Assembly: GCF_014836495.1 (NCBI RefSeq)
Contig: NZ_JACSQT010000007.1
Span: 1 to 64,000, forward strand
From: Cytobacillus stercorigallinarum
Lineage (GTDB): Bacteria; Bacillota; Bacilli; Bacillales; Cytobacillaceae
Direction of reading: 5' to 3'
Length of the DNA stretch: 64,000 nucleotides
The position numbers and the translations under genes are program-made. Numbering within the stretch: the stretch's first letter is position 1; the number at the start of each line of letters is the position of its first letter. Positions 8,419 to 17,423 of this stretch are shown here, piece by piece. The notes under the pieces were generated by a model. It saw nothing but the letters and a program-made list of their open reading frames with translations. It made no database searches and was not told the DNA's origin.

Positions 8419-8619
8419 TTAATTAGAAATAAAGAAATGATAGGTTTTCCTTGTAAGAAAAAACAGAGCTCTTAATGGCCACAATAGAACCTCAGGGATC
8501 CACAAGACGATTTCAACTAAAACATCCCAAATGGATTCTTTCTTCTTTTTACTTTTCTTTTTTTGATAAACCCCATTATAAAACACTCTCCCATCATAAA
8601 TCTTTACGAACCTAAACAA
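8419..8619 (-). CDS. small hypothetical membrane-associated protein
   Basis: A possible 66-residue protein with a Lys-rich segment (residues 20-27) followed by a hydrophobic stretch of about 25 residues (IWDVLVEIVLWIPEVLLW and beyond). The codon pattern and amphipathic design look like a small membrane protein. However, the TTG start at 8619 has no convincing ribosome site, and a GTG at residue 12 is an alternative. I do not recognise the family. Confidence 0.35.
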   Translation of the reverse strand: MFRFVKIYDGRVFYNGVYQKKKSKKKKESIWDVLVEIVLWIPEVLLWPLRALFFLTRKTYHFFISN

Positions 8620-8868
8620 GAAAAAGTTTCAACTTTTAACCATTTATTGTATTTTAGAACAAAAAGCCTTATTAATTTATCCTAGTCTTATATTTTCCAT
8701 CACTTAAATTCATTAGTGAGTTAAAGTATTAGGAATTTTATATTTCCTTTGGTATATATACGTTTGTCCATCTCATTCATTCATCAAAAAGATATATTTT
8801 TGTACATTCATCTAAAAAAATATATTTTTTTTAGAATTCATCACATAGTTTTTTTCTCGTAATACCCT

Positions 8869-8874
8869 TATAAT
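8869..8874 (+). promoter_or_regulatory. probable -10 box of the abgT-like operon
   Basis: A perfect TATAAT stands 34 bases before the abgT-like ATG. The sequence 17 bases upstream of it (TAGTTT) is a weak -35. Two direct repeats of the form CATTCATCnAAAA followed by an ATATATTTTT stretch lie upstream at 8778 and 8805. Confidence 0.45.
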
Positions 8875-8907
8875 TTTCAAAAAAGTGAATCAACAAGGAG
8901 GGTTTAT

Positions 8908-10446
8908 ATGAGCGCAATACCAAAACAGCAAGCACCTTTACCTACTAAAAAGAAATTAACCGATCGTTTCCTCGATAGTATTGAACGGGCAGGAAACAAA
9001 TTACCTGACCCTATTACACTATTTGTAATCATGTCAGGTATGATACTTTTTTTATCTTTTTTACTTGCTAAGATTGGTGTTTCTGCTACTGATCCTAGTT
9101 CTGGAGAACCGATAGAAGTGATTAATCTCCTTAACCGAGCAGGAATTGAACAGATTCTCACCAATATGGTTAGCAATTTTACCTCCTTCGCACCACTCGG
9201 ACTAGTACTTGTCACCATGCTTGGAGTAGGCGTTGCAGAAGCCACTGGTCTTATACAACTTGTCATGAAAAAATCAGTTTTAAGTGCACCTAAGAAGCTC
9301 ATCCTTCCAGTCGTACTTTTTACAGCAATTGTCGGTGGAGTAGCCGCAGATGCAGCATTTATTGTATTCCCACCTATTGCTGCTCTTATCTTTATGAGTG
9401 TCGGAAGAAGCCCGCTAGTAGGTTTAATAGCTACGTATGCTGCAGTTGGTGGTGGCTTCTCAGCTAATATTCTACTAAATTCACTAGATGTATTATTAGC
9501 TGGTATTACAGAACAAGCTGCAAGGATGGTAGACCCTAATTATGTCGGCAATCCAACAATGAACTATTATTTCTTGATTGTATCAACCTTTCTACTCGTT
9601 GGACTAGCTACGTGGGTAACCGTTAAGTTTGTTGAACCGCGATTCAAAAAATACGATGGTAAAGTTGAAGCCATTGCCGAAATTTCAAACGACGAAAAAC
9701 GGGGCTTAAAATGGGCCGGCATCACAATTTTTGCTTATATCGCTATTTTACTTATTGCTGTCATTCCTGAAAACGGATGGTTACGTGATGCAGAAACAGG
9801 CTCTTTCATTAATAGTCCATTTATGGCAGGCATTGTTCCTATTATGCTTTTCCTATTCTTACTACCAGCTATCGCTTTTGGAATAGGTGCAAAAACCATT
9901 AAATCTGATAAAGATGTCGCAGATAAAATGTTCAAATCTATTGCTGATTTAGCTCCTTTTATTGTACTGGCATTTGTCGCAGCGCAAATGATTGCTTTCT
10001 TTAATTGGAGTAATATTGGTCCTATTCTTGCTATTAAAGGCGCAGAACTCTTACAAGCAATGAATTTCACAGGTTTACCAATGCTAATTGGTTTTATTAT
10101 CATCTGTGCTCTGATTAATTTACTTATTGCGAGTGCATCAGCCAAATGGGCACTTTTAGCAACGATTTTTGTACCAATGTTTATGTATTTAGGTTATAGT
10201 CCAGCCTTTACTCAAATGGCTTACCGTATTGGTGACTCGATAACGAATCCGATTACACCGATGCTTGCCTACTTTGCAATTTTATTATCTTTCGCTAGAA
10301 AGCATGATAAATCCATTGGAATCGGAACATTAATCTCTGCCTTACTACCTTACTCAATTTGTTTTGCCATCGGATGGATTATTTTGTTCTCTATTTGGTA
10401 CCTTCTTGGATTACCAGTTGGACCTGGAGACTCAATTTTCCTATAA
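8908..10446 (+). CDS. AbgT family transporter (p-aminobenzoyl-glutamate type)
   Basis: A 512-residue membrane protein with the AbgT-family pattern. It has a cytoplasmic N-terminus, RAGNKLPDPITLFV leading into the first helix, GGVAADAAFIVFPP (about residues 146-159), GGGFSANILLNSLDV, and a late ASAKWALLATIFVPM segment. AbgT proteins move p-aminobenzoyl-glutamate, and some export sulfonamides. The next gene encodes an M20 amidohydrolase, so uptake followed by hydrolysis is the natural reading. The ribosome site GGAGG is well placed. Confidence 0.88.
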   Translation: MSAIPKQQAPLPTKKKLTDRFLDSIERAGNKLPDPITLFVIMSGMILFLSFLLAKIGVSATDPSSGEPIEVINLLNRAGIEQILTNMVSNFTSFAPLGLVLVTMLGVGVAEATGLIQLVMKKSVLSAPKKLILPVVLFTAIVGGVAADAAFIVFPPIAALIFMSVGRSPLVGLIATYAAVGGGFSANILLNSLDVLLAGITEQAARMVDPNYVGNPTMNYYFLIVSTFLLVGLATWVTVKFVEPRFKKYDGKVEAIAEISNDEKRGLKWAGITIFAYIAILLIAVIPENGWLRDAETGSFINSPFMAGIVPIMLFLFLLPAIAFGIGAKTIKSDKDVADKMFKSIADLAPFIVLAFVAAQMIAFFNWSNIGPILAIKGAELLQAMNFTGLPMLIGFIIICALINLLIASASAKWALLATIFVPMFMYLGYSPAFTQMAYRIGDSITNPITPMLAYFAILLSFARKHDKSIGIGTLISALLPYSICFAIGWIILFSIWYLLGLPVGPGDSIFL

Positions 10447-10494
10447 TTATACTATTCAATCATTTAAATCTTTTTGAAAAGAGGCGTTCAAGTA

Positions 10495-11703
10495 ATGGAA
10501 AAATTATTTGCTTTGTTAAAAGAGTACGAAGAAGAAATGATTTCTATCCGCCGATTTCTTCATGAATATCCCGAAATCTCGTATCAAGAAGTGAAAACAC
10601 CTGCTTATATAGCTGATTATCATGAAAAGCTCGGTCATGACGTTCGTACCGGTGTTGGCGGCAGGGGTGTTGTCGCTACTCTTCGTGGTGGAAAACCCGG
10701 TAAAACAGTTGCGCTTCGAGCTGATTTCGACGCATTAGCCATTCAAGAAGAAAATGACCTTCCATATAAATCAAAAATCGATGGTGCGATGCATGCTTGT
10801 GGTCATGACGGACATACAGCAACTTTACTCGTTTTAGCTAAAGCACTTAATAAAATCCAGGAAGATATTGAAGGAACAATCGTTTTTATTCACCAATTCG
10901 CTGAAGAAATTGCCCCTGGTGGTGCTATTTCTATGATTGAAGATGGTTGCTTAGATGGGGTTGACGCCATATTTGGCACACATCTTTGGTCAACTTTCCC
11001 TCTAGGCACGATACAAGTCAAACCAGGACCTATTATGGCAGCAGCTGACCAATTCGACATTCTCATCCAAGGGCAAGGTGGCCATGGGTCTGAACCTCAT
11101 TTAACAAAAGATGCAGTGATGGTTGGCTCCCAATTTGTCGCAAGTGCACAGCAAATTGTTTCTCGCCGAGCGAACCCTCTTCATCCAGCTGTCGTCTCAG
11201 TTGGTCATTTTGAGGCATTAAACCCTTTTAATGTCATTGCTGATACAGCTAAACTAATCGGTACTGTAAGAACCTTTGATGATGATACACGTGATTTAAT
11301 AGAAAAAGAGCTTGATAACTATTTAAGTTCAACATGCCAGCTATTTGGGGCCACCTATGATTTCCAATACAAACGGGGCTACCCCGCTGTTGTTAACCAT
11401 GCAGAAGAGGCAGCATTTATTGCAAATATCTCTAAGGAGATTGAAGAAGTAACAGAAGTAGTAGAATGTGATCCGCTTATGGGTGGAGAAGATTTCGCTT
11501 ATTATCTCCAACATGTAAAAGGAGCTTTCTTCTTTACAGGGGCACAGGATCCTAATTGGCAAATGACCTACCCCCACCATCACCCACGATTTAATATTGA
11601 TGAGCGCTCCCTTCTTATCGCAGCTAAAACACTAGGAACAGCTGCTTTGAAATTTCTTGAAGGAGCAACAACAGCAACAATTGCAGATTCATTGACAAAA
11701 TAA
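10495..11703 (+). CDS. M20 family amidohydrolase (AbgB/HipO-like)
   Basis: A 402-residue metallopeptidase of family M20. It has HEYPEISYQE near the N-terminus, ALRADFDALAIQEEN, the metal motif MHACGHDGHTATLL (about residues 96-109), FAEEIAPGGA with the catalytic Glu, a small dimerisation domain, and GGEDFAYYLQ late. It likely cleaves an amide such as an aminobenzoyl- or acyl-amino acid. ATG 10495 is chosen because GAGG lies 10 bases upstream; the TTG at 10474 lacks a site. It lies 48 bases after the AbgT gene and is followed by a terminator. Confidence 0.88.
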   Translation: MEKLFALLKEYEEEMISIRRFLHEYPEISYQEVKTPAYIADYHEKLGHDVRTGVGGRGVVATLRGGKPGKTVALRADFDALAIQEENDLPYKSKIDGAMHACGHDGHTATLLVLAKALNKIQEDIEGTIVFIHQFAEEIAPGGAISMIEDGCLDGVDAIFGTHLWSTFPLGTIQVKPGPIMAAADQFDILIQGQGGHGSEPHLTKDAVMVGSQFVASAQQIVSRRANPLHPAVVSVGHFEALNPFNVIADTAKLIGTVRTFDDDTRDLIEKELDNYLSSTCQLFGATYDFQYKRGYPAVVNHAEEAAFIANISKEIEEVTEVVECDPLMGGEDFAYYLQHVKGAFFFTGAQDPNWQMTYPHHHPRFNIDERSLLIAAKTLGTAALKFLEGATTATIADSLTK

Positions 11704-11710
11704 AAAGATG

Positions 11711-11750
11711 AACCCAGTCCGCTTCTTTTTTGCGAACTGGGTTTATTTTT
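11711..11750 (+). terminator. terminator after the M20 gene
   Basis: AACCCAGT and ACTGGGTT pair, with CGC/GCG further in, followed by TATTTTTT. Confidence 0.85.
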
Positions 11751-12139
11751 TACATATTACATAGCATTAATACATTTTCATCAGGGTCAGCAATGAGGAA
11801 ATAAGCCAATTCACCTACCCATTCCATTTCTTTTACTATTTTTATATCGTTCGAGATGACAAATTGATAAGCCTTATCAATATCATTCGTATACAAATTA
11901 AACATAGCATGAGAAGCTGGTTTAAAAACAAAGCTAGGATCTTTTGTATGATCATCAAGGCTCAATCCTGTTTCGCCTGTGACAGGAAGATTAAAAACGG
12001 GAGATTGAATTTTTTCCTCATCAATCGTCAATCCCATTAGAGTTGCATACCATGTGGCTGAGTACTTTAAGTTTGAGACATGAATAAAAACATTATTTAT
12101 CTTACTATCAATCTTTAAACTGATTAGAAACACCTCCAT
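11750..12139 (-). CDS. VOC/glyoxalase-fold protein
   Basis: A protein of about 124-129 residues with one glyoxalase/bleomycin-resistance (VOC) fold: NVFIHVSNLKYSATWYATLMGL at the start of the fold and the ending YFLIADPDENVLMLCN. Members bind a metal and act on small molecules, or simply bind them. The ATG at 12139 lies upstream of the ribosome site. The strong GGAGGTG at 12137-12131 points instead to an ATC at 12124, which would give M-S-L-K-I-D; see findings. Confidence 0.8.
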   Translation of the reverse strand: MEVFLISLKIDSKINNVFIHVSNLKYSATWYATLMGLTIDEEKIQSPVFNLPVTGETGLSLDDHTKDPSFVFKPASHAMFNLYTNDIDKAYQFVISNDIKIVKEMEWVGELAYFLIADPDENVLMLCNM

Positions 12140-12165
12140 CTTAGTTCGAGCTAAACAATCATTTC

Positions 12166-12399
12166 TTATATTGAAAAATAATCTACCGATAGCCCAACAA
12201 ATATAATCAGCACACCAAACGAAAAATGAACCTTCTGATTGTTCAAGCCTGTTCTTTCTAATAAAAAAATGACCCCACCTGTTAAGAAGATATAGAGTAA
12301 ACGATTGAAAAAGGAGCCATTACCTATGAATAGTTGAAAGAGTTTAGACGTTAGCCCCATAGTCAATAGGATTAAAGGTATTCTAAGTTTCCACCTCAT
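12166..12399 (-). CDS. small membrane protein, unknown
   Basis: A 77-residue protein starting MRWKLRIPLILL, chosen because AAGGTG lies about 7 bases before ATG 12399. It has three hydrophobic stretches (about residues 6-20, 28-44 and 56-75). No family is recognised. It lies between the VOC gene and the riboswitch-controlled queuosine operon and is read away from the latter. Confidence 0.5.
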   Translation of the reverse strand: MRWKLRIPLILLTMGLTSKLFQLFIGNGSFFNRLLYIFLTGGVIFLLERTGLNNQKVHFSFGVLIIFVGLSVDYFSI

Positions 12400-12585
12400 T
12401 CCCTTACACCTTCTTTCAAAAAACAATCTTAAAGCCATTTCCTTCTCTTTTTAGTAGACTTTACCCTTTACTTCTCTTCTCTCCTTAAAAACTCCTTCCT
12501 TTTATTCATACAACACCTCAGAATAGATTTGACCTTTTTATCCCCTTCTACTTTTAAAAAAAGACGAATACTGCTCATTATTTAT

Positions 12586-12593
12586 GTTATAAT
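12586..12593 (+). promoter_or_regulatory. extended -10 promoter of the queCDE operon
   Basis: TG, one base, then a perfect TATAAT (12588-12593). The -35 region is poor, which fits an extended -10 promoter. The preQ1 aptamer begins about 37 bases further on. Confidence 0.6.
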
Positions 12594-12628
12594 GACTAGC
12601 GACAACTTAAGTCAAATTCCGCTTAGCG

Positions 12629-12702
12629 GTAGAGGTTCTAGCTAAACCCTCTCAAAAAAACTAAGGAAAAACAGCGCCATTTTCTTAGTGGTGCTGTTTT
12701 TC
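12629..12702 (+). promoter_or_regulatory. preQ1-I riboswitch with intrinsic terminator
   Basis: The aptamer has the class I pattern: P1 hairpin AGAGG...CCTCT with the loop TTCTAGCTAAAC, an A-rich segment, then CTAAGGA, which forms the pseudoknot. AACAGCGCCA and TGGTGCTGTT then form a terminator (12670-12698) ending in TTTT. CTAAGGAAAA (12661-12670) can instead pair with TTTTCTTAG (12680-12688), giving the antiterminator. Binding of preQ1 would hold CTAAGG in the pseudoknot, let the terminator form and stop queCDE transcription. Confidence 0.95.
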
Positions 12703-12722
12703 TGTTTAAAAGGAGATTAATT

Positions 12723-13382
12723 ATGAAGAAGAATGAAAAAGCCATTGTCGTATTTAGTGGCGGACAAGACAGTACTACTTGTTTATTCTGGGCTTTGGAA
12801 CATTTCACTGAAGTAGTCGCTGTAACGTTTGATTATAATCAAAGGCATGCCATTGAGATTGAATGTGCTAAGGCAATTACAGATGATTTACAAATTGAAC
12901 ATCATATTTTAGATATGACACTGCTCAATCAATTAGCGCCTAATGCGTTGACCCGATCAAATATTGCTGTCAAGAACGGTGAAGATGGGGCATTACCTTC
13001 AACCTTCGTACCAGGTAGAAATTTATTATTTCTCTCATTCGCTGGCATTCTCGCTTACCAAATAGGGGCAAGGCATATCATTACAGGTGTATGCGAAACA
13101 GATTTTAGTGGCTATCCGGATTGTCGTGATCAATTTATTAAATCATTAAATGTCACATTAAACTTGTCTATGGAAAGACCATTTGTCATACATACGCCCC
13201 TAATGTGGCTAAACAAAGCGGAAACATGGGCGATGGCTGATGATTTTGGCAAACTTGATTATGTTAGAAATAAAACACTAACTTGTTACAATGGCATCAT
13301 CGCAGATGGTTGTGGCGAATGTCCTGCATGTGAGCTTCGAATGCAAGGCTTAAATCATTATTTGCAGGAGAAAATGTCATGA
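12723..13382 (+). CDS. queC: 7-cyano-7-deazaguanine synthase QueC
   Basis: A 219-residue ATP-dependent enzyme that converts 7-carboxy-7-deazaguanine to preQ0. The PP-loop [10 protein letters not shown] lies at residues 12-21, and a zinc site with four cysteines lies near the C-terminus (CYNG...DGCGECPAC). It is first in the queCDE operon under a preQ1 riboswitch, and its stop overlaps the queD start by four bases (ATGA). Confidence 0.97.
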   Translation: MKKNEKAIVVFSGGQDSTTCLFWALEHFTEVVAVTFDYNQRHAIEIECAKAITDDLQIEHHILDMTLLNQLAPNALTRSNIAVKNGEDGALPSTFVPGRNLLFLSFAGILAYQIGARHIITGVCETDFSGYPDCRDQFIKSLNVTLNLSMERPFVIHTPLMWLNKAETWAMADDFGKLDYVRNKTLTCYNGIIADGCGECPACELRMQGLNHYLQEKMS

Positions 13383-13855
13383 AGGATTTATATGGCTTTC
13401 GTATTGTTGAGGAACTCCAGAAAATAAATAAGGATATTCAAAAAGACCAATTAAAATTTCATCACAAAAGAGTACTCGTTAGTAAATCCTTTACATTTGA
13501 TGCGGCCCATCACCTTCACGCATATGAAGGGAAATGTAAAAATCTACATGGCCATACCTATGAAGTAATATTCGGTATTAGTGGCTATACTGATGAACGT
13601 GGCATCGTAGTTGATTTCGCAAATATTAAGCAACTTTGGAAAGAAGAAATCGAAATATACCTCGATCACAAGTATATTAATGAAACCCTACCACCGATGA
13701 ATACAACAGCTGAAAACATCGTAGTATGGGTTTATGAAAAAATGAAAGAAGCGCTAGTAGACAGTCCTCAACAACTTAGAGTGGAATATGTCAAACTCTA
13801 TGAAACTCCTACAAGCTTTGCTGAAGTAAGAAGGGAGTGGATGGAAGATGAGTAA
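13379..13855 (+). CDS. queD: 6-carboxytetrahydropterin synthase QueD
   Basis: A 158-residue enzyme of the PTPS/QueD family that turns dihydroneopterin triphosphate into 6-carboxytetrahydropterin. The zinc histidines are in [13 protein letters not shown] and [11 protein letters not shown]; the catalytic Cys is in KCKNLHGH, and LDHKYIN is also typical. It overlaps both neighbours (ATGA with queC, 8 bases with queE), so the three products are probably made in step. Confidence 0.95.
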   Translation: MKDLYGFRIVEELQKINKDIQKDQLKFHHKRVLVSKSFTFDAAHHLHAYEGKCKNLHGHTYEVIFGISGYTDERGIVVDFANIKQLWKEEIEIYLDHKYINETLPPMNTTAENIVVWVYEKMKEALVDSPQQLRVEYVKLYETPTSFAEVRREWMEDE

Positions 13856-14564
13856 AATACCTGTAATGGAAATCTTCGGACCAACCATTCAAGGAGAGGG
13901 CATTGTTATTGGTCAGAAAACGATGTTCGTTCGGACTGCAGGATGTGATTACGCTTGTACTTGGTGCGACTCTTCATTTACTTGGGATGGTTCTAGTAAA
14001 CATTTAATTAAACAAATGACAGCGACAGAAATTTGGCATGAGCTCAAAAACATCGGTGGAGATCACTTTGATTTTGTGACTATTTCTGGAGGCAATCCTG
14101 CATTACTAAAAAACTTAGGCGAATTAGTGACGCTTCTTAAAAACAATAAGGTGCAAACAGCTTTGGAAACACAAGGAAGCAAGTGGCAAGATTGGTTTAA
14201 AGATATCGATTTTCTGACATTATCCCCGAAACCACCAAGCTCACAAATGAAAACCGATTTTAATAAACTAGATGACATTATTGCTAAACTTGAAGAAAAG
14301 CAACCTAATATAAAAGTTGTTGTCTTTAATGAAGAAGATCTAGCTTATGCAAAAAAAGTTCACTTACGCTACCCTAAACTTTCCTTCTGTTTACAAGTTG
14401 GCAACGATGACAGCATTACTGACAATAACGATGTGCTAAGAAGTAACCTACTAGCTAAATATGAATGGTTATTAGAGAAAACAATGCATGATAGTGAATT
14501 TAAAAGTATAAGAGTTCTCCCCCAATTACACACATATATATGGGGTAACAAACGCGGCGTTTAA
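13848..14564 (+). CDS. queE: 7-carboxy-7-deazaguanine synthase QueE (radical SAM)
   Basis: A 238-residue radical SAM enzyme that makes 7-carboxy-7-deazaguanine from carboxytetrahydropterin. The N-terminal FGPTIQGEG and the cysteine cluster AGCDYACTWCDS (about residues 31-42) are clear. It is the last gene of the operon. The nitrile reductase QueF, which follows queE in B. subtilis, is not found here. Confidence 0.95.
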   Translation: MSKIPVMEIFGPTIQGEGIVIGQKTMFVRTAGCDYACTWCDSSFTWDGSSKHLIKQMTATEIWHELKNIGGDHFDFVTISGGNPALLKNLGELVTLLKNNKVQTALETQGSKWQDWFKDIDFLTLSPKPPSSQMKTDFNKLDDIIAKLEEKQPNIKVVVFNEEDLAYAKKVHLRYPKLSFCLQVGNDDSITDNNDVLRSNLLAKYEWLLEKTMHDSEFKSIRVLPQLHTYIWGNKRGV

Positions 14565-14569
14565 CGATT

Positions 14570-14690
14570 GGTTATTCTCTCATATGAATTAATGAGGTGA
14601 TACCAATAGTCAAACAAATCGCCACTCATATTTCCCAAGCAGGGCCATCAGGGCCTTGACCTCTTGGGCTATAGGACCTCATTAATGATA
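14570..14690. other. structured region after queE, possible RNA element
   Basis: AATGAGGT (14590-14597) can pair either with the upstream CTCAT (14578-14582), closed further by TGGT/ACCA, or with the distant ACCTCATT (14676-14683). Inside the long arm lies a second hairpin, CCCAAG...CTTGGG, with AGG/CCT. Such mutually exclusive pairing is typical of regulatory RNA, but no protein gene follows on this strand. I do not recognise an RNA family. Confidence 0.35.
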
Positions 14691-14723
14691 TAAATGAGAC
14701 ATATAATTTCTTCACCTAAAATC

Positions 14724-14798
14724 AAACACGAATGGATTCTATTTAAAGGTAGCATGACATTGCATACCTAATATAGAATGACATTCGTGTTTATTTTT
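14724..14798 (+). terminator. long hairpin terminator after queE region
   Basis: AAACACGAATG pairs with CATTCGTGTTT, with TTCTAT/ATAGAA and GGTA/TACC further in, followed by ATTTTT. Confidence 0.7.
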
Positions 14799-14896
14799 CA
14801 TCTTATTCCCACCATCACTCTTCTACAGCAAATTTTCATCTTCTTGTCATTGTTAACGTAAATCTTCGCTTTTAGAGCATTCCATTCATTTTTATC

Positions 14897-16648
14897 CTAC
14901 GAGTGCTTTAGTTGATAAAGATCGAGTGCTATTTTCACATTCATACAATCCTCCATTGAATCAAGGTTAATATTAAGCTTCTCTTCAATTTGCTGAATTC
15001 GGTAATAAACCGTATTAGGGTGTAAATGCATCTCTTCTGCTGTTTTCACTGCGTTTTTGTCCGTTTGTAAGTATGTTGTAAGTGTTTTAAGCAAATCATT
15101 TTTATTTGCTTGTAATATCCCTTCTAAGAATATCTTGATAAAAGCAGTAGCATCATCATCTGATACATCGTTTAAGTATCTTCTATACCCTATTTCTCTA
15201 AATCCTATGACTTTACTGGTCTTTTTTGCTTGCTCAAGCAAAAAATCAGGCATGATTTGTACATCTTTAAAAGAAATATCGGCTTGTCTTAATGAACCGA
15301 CAGATCGGCCTATATATATTAAATTCGGATGATAATATTGTTGAAGTCTCTCTGACCTCGTTTTTAATTCTTCTTCCCTATTCAATAGAGAATCTTTAGA
15401 AGCGAGCATCACATAAATCATATCCCTACCAGGAAAACAAATAGTTAGAAAGCGATCTTGAAATACGCTCTTCACCTGATTTTCTATTGAACTAAAGCTT
15501 TCTAATGCTTCATCATTCCTCAACCGTTCCATCCCAATAAAGACACATTTGTCTTCGATACTAACGCCATATCTCTTCAAAGCTCTCTGTACTTCTAAAG
15601 TAAAGTTATTTTTCAATATATCTTTTAATAATTCTTCTTTTTCCATGAGTTGATGCTTCATTTGTTCTTGCTGTTTCATTTGTTCAATGGCCATAATAGA
15701 CGCTGCATGCTTAAAAGCCAATTCACCAATTAAATTTAACTCCTTCTTTTGTTCAGTTACCACCAAAAAACCAATTGTCCCGAAAGAAGACATCACCCCA
15801 ATAGCTTGACCTACCCATTCATCTTTTTTATAGACATCAAGCAATCTTGGAATACTTAATTTCTTGGCATTTTTCTTTAACCATTCTTTTATATAGAAAT
15901 GATGATCTTCAGAAGGAGGGTAAGATGTTTTCAAGCGGTAAAGTGAATCAAAATAAAGAATCGATCCGCTGAACTTTTCCGCTAGCTTTTTGACTAAAGA
16001 AAATGTACCGTCACCTTTTAAAGCCACATGATTCAATTCATTATGTAAAGACAAAATCGTTTCTAGTTCTTTTGTTTGTTTTTCTTTTTCTTGAAAAGCT
16101 CTAGCATTTACTATAGAAATCGCAATTTGGTGACCGATGGCTTCTAAGAACGCTAAGTCTTCATCGCTAAAAAAACCGTTGTTTTTAAAATTGTCAATCG
16201 TTAAAACGCCGATTTTTTTATTTTGATGAATCAAAGGCACAGACATACAACTTACAGGAATAGCTGCATGTACCGTTGACTCTAAATAATAATGCAATGT
16301 TTGATTACGCATATTGCCCATTGCCTCTTTAATCTTCTCTGCCGTATGAATCATTTTGCTACAACCATCTTCAAAAACAGAGCCACTAATCCCTTCCCCT
16401 GCTAAAAGCTTATTTTGTAAATACATCTCCTCTTTAAAGTTGTAAGCTCCTTCTATCTCTAAATATTCCTTCTCTTCATTCCATAGAAGAAAGAAGCCTG
16501 CATCAGCCTTATCTATTGATTCAATAACGGCTTCTATAATTTCTTGTACTAATTTTGTTAAACTTGTATTCGATGTAATATTTCTTGATACATTGATAAA
16601 TGTATTTAATCTTTGTTTTATTTTTTCATTTTCATACACAGTTATCAT
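14897..16648 (-). CDS. GAF-domain regulator with PucR/CdaR-type C-terminal HTH
   Basis: A 583-residue regulator. The N-terminal 30-185 region is a GAF sensor domain (GEGISGSVFEDG and IGVLTIDNFKNNGFFSDED are typical). A central region of about residues 210-500 is of the CdaR/PucR type. The C-terminus has the PucR helix-turn-helix TAEEMHLHPNTVYYRIQQIE (about 542-561). Such proteins usually activate uptake and catabolic genes in response to a small ligand. No obvious target lies next to it. The start is uncertain (ATG 16648, or the GTG three codons later). Confidence 0.85.
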   Translation of the reverse strand: MITVYENEKIKQRLNTFINVSRNITSNTSLTKLVQEIIEAVIESIDKADAGFFLLWNEEKEYLEIEGAYNFKEEMYLQNKLLAGEGISGSVFEDGCSKMIHTAEKIKEAMGNMRNQTLHYYLESTVHAAIPVSCMSVPLIHQNKKIGVLTIDNFKNNGFFSDEDLAFLEAIGHQIAISIVNARAFQEKEKQTKELETILSLHNELNHVALKGDGTFSLVKKLAEKFSGSILYFDSLYRLKTSYPPSEDHHFYIKEWLKKNAKKLSIPRLLDVYKKDEWVGQAIGVMSSFGTIGFLVVTEQKKELNLIGELAFKHAASIMAIEQMKQQEQMKHQLMEKEELLKDILKNNFTLEVQRALKRYGVSIEDKCVFIGMERLRNDEALESFSSIENQVKSVFQDRFLTICFPGRDMIYVMLASKDSLLNREEELKTRSERLQQYYHPNLIYIGRSVGSLRQADISFKDVQIMPDFLLEQAKKTSKVIGFREIGYRRYLNDVSDDDATAFIKIFLEGILQANKNDLLKTLTTYLQTDKNAVKTAEEMHLHPNTVYYRIQQIEEKLNINLDSMEDCMNVKIALDLYQLKHS

Positions 16649-16745
16649 CCTAAATAGTTGTCATCATTTTATTATATATAAAACTTGTCATGGCCACATA
16701 ACGATTAGTTCCCCATCATATGTTAGTTTCTAGGAGGTGTATGTG

Positions 16746-17357
16746 ATGAATACATTTAAATTACCAGTTGGTATTCAACCGATTCATATAAAACATGATC
16801 GTGTAGATATATTTCAACCGCAAGTAACTTCCTACACACCACCAGCTGCCAAACAAAAAATGAATCGAGCCATTTCAGATAGCTTAAATAAATTAATGAA
16901 AGATCAAGGTTATGGACATCCTCAAACTGAATTAACTGGTGGTTTTGACTTAAAAAACAATCAACAAGGTGTATTAAGTTTAACTCTTACCGTTTATTCT
17001 TACTCAGGAGGTGCACATGGCCTTACTTTTACACGCGGGTTAACATTTAACAGTTTAACTGGCAAGCAATATATACTTGGAGATCTCTTTAAAAAGAATA
17101 GCAATTACAAAGAAAGGATTAACATCCTTATAAAACAACAGTTGCAGGAAAGAGGTTTAACCAACGATCTTCTTGTACCCTATTCAGGAATCACAGATGC
17201 ACAATCCTTTTATATTGCTGACCTCACATTGGTCATTATCTTTGATGTGTATAGCTTACTTCCATATGTTTATGGGACGATTTATTTCCCATTATCCCTT
17301 TATTCCTTGCAAGATATTATTAATGATGAGGGTCCATTCGGTAAAATGTTTTCTTAA
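16746..17357 (+). CDS. DUF3298/DUF4163 (RsiV-like C-terminal domain) protein
   Basis: A 203-residue protein consisting of a DUF4163-like N-terminal part and a DUF3298 domain (SGGAHGLTFTRGLTFN near residue 88), as found in the extracellular part of the anti-sigma factor RsiV. It has neither a signal peptide nor the transmembrane anti-sigma part, so it is probably cytoplasmic with unknown role. ATG 16746 is preferred because AGGAGG ends 8 bases before it. It converges on the sulfotransferase gene. Confidence 0.75.
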   Translation: MNTFKLPVGIQPIHIKHDRVDIFQPQVTSYTPPAAKQKMNRAISDSLNKLMKDQGYGHPQTELTGGFDLKNNQQGVLSLTLTVYSYSGGAHGLTFTRGLTFNSLTGKQYILGDLFKKNSNYKERINILIKQQLQERGLTNDLLVPYSGITDAQSFYIADLTLVIIFDVYSLLPYVYGTIYFPLSLYSLQDIINDEGPFGKMFS

Positions 17358-17365
17358 ATACAAAG

Positions 17366-17410
17366 GAATCCTCAGATGCACTTTCTCCATAACTGAGGGT
17401 TTCTTCATTT
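17366..17410 (+). terminator. terminator between DUF3298 and sulfotransferase genes
   Basis: GAATCCTCAG pairs with CTGAGGGTTTC across a loop of about 17 bases, with T-rich sequence after it. Confidence 0.6.
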
Positions 17411-17423
17411 GATAGCAAAAAAA

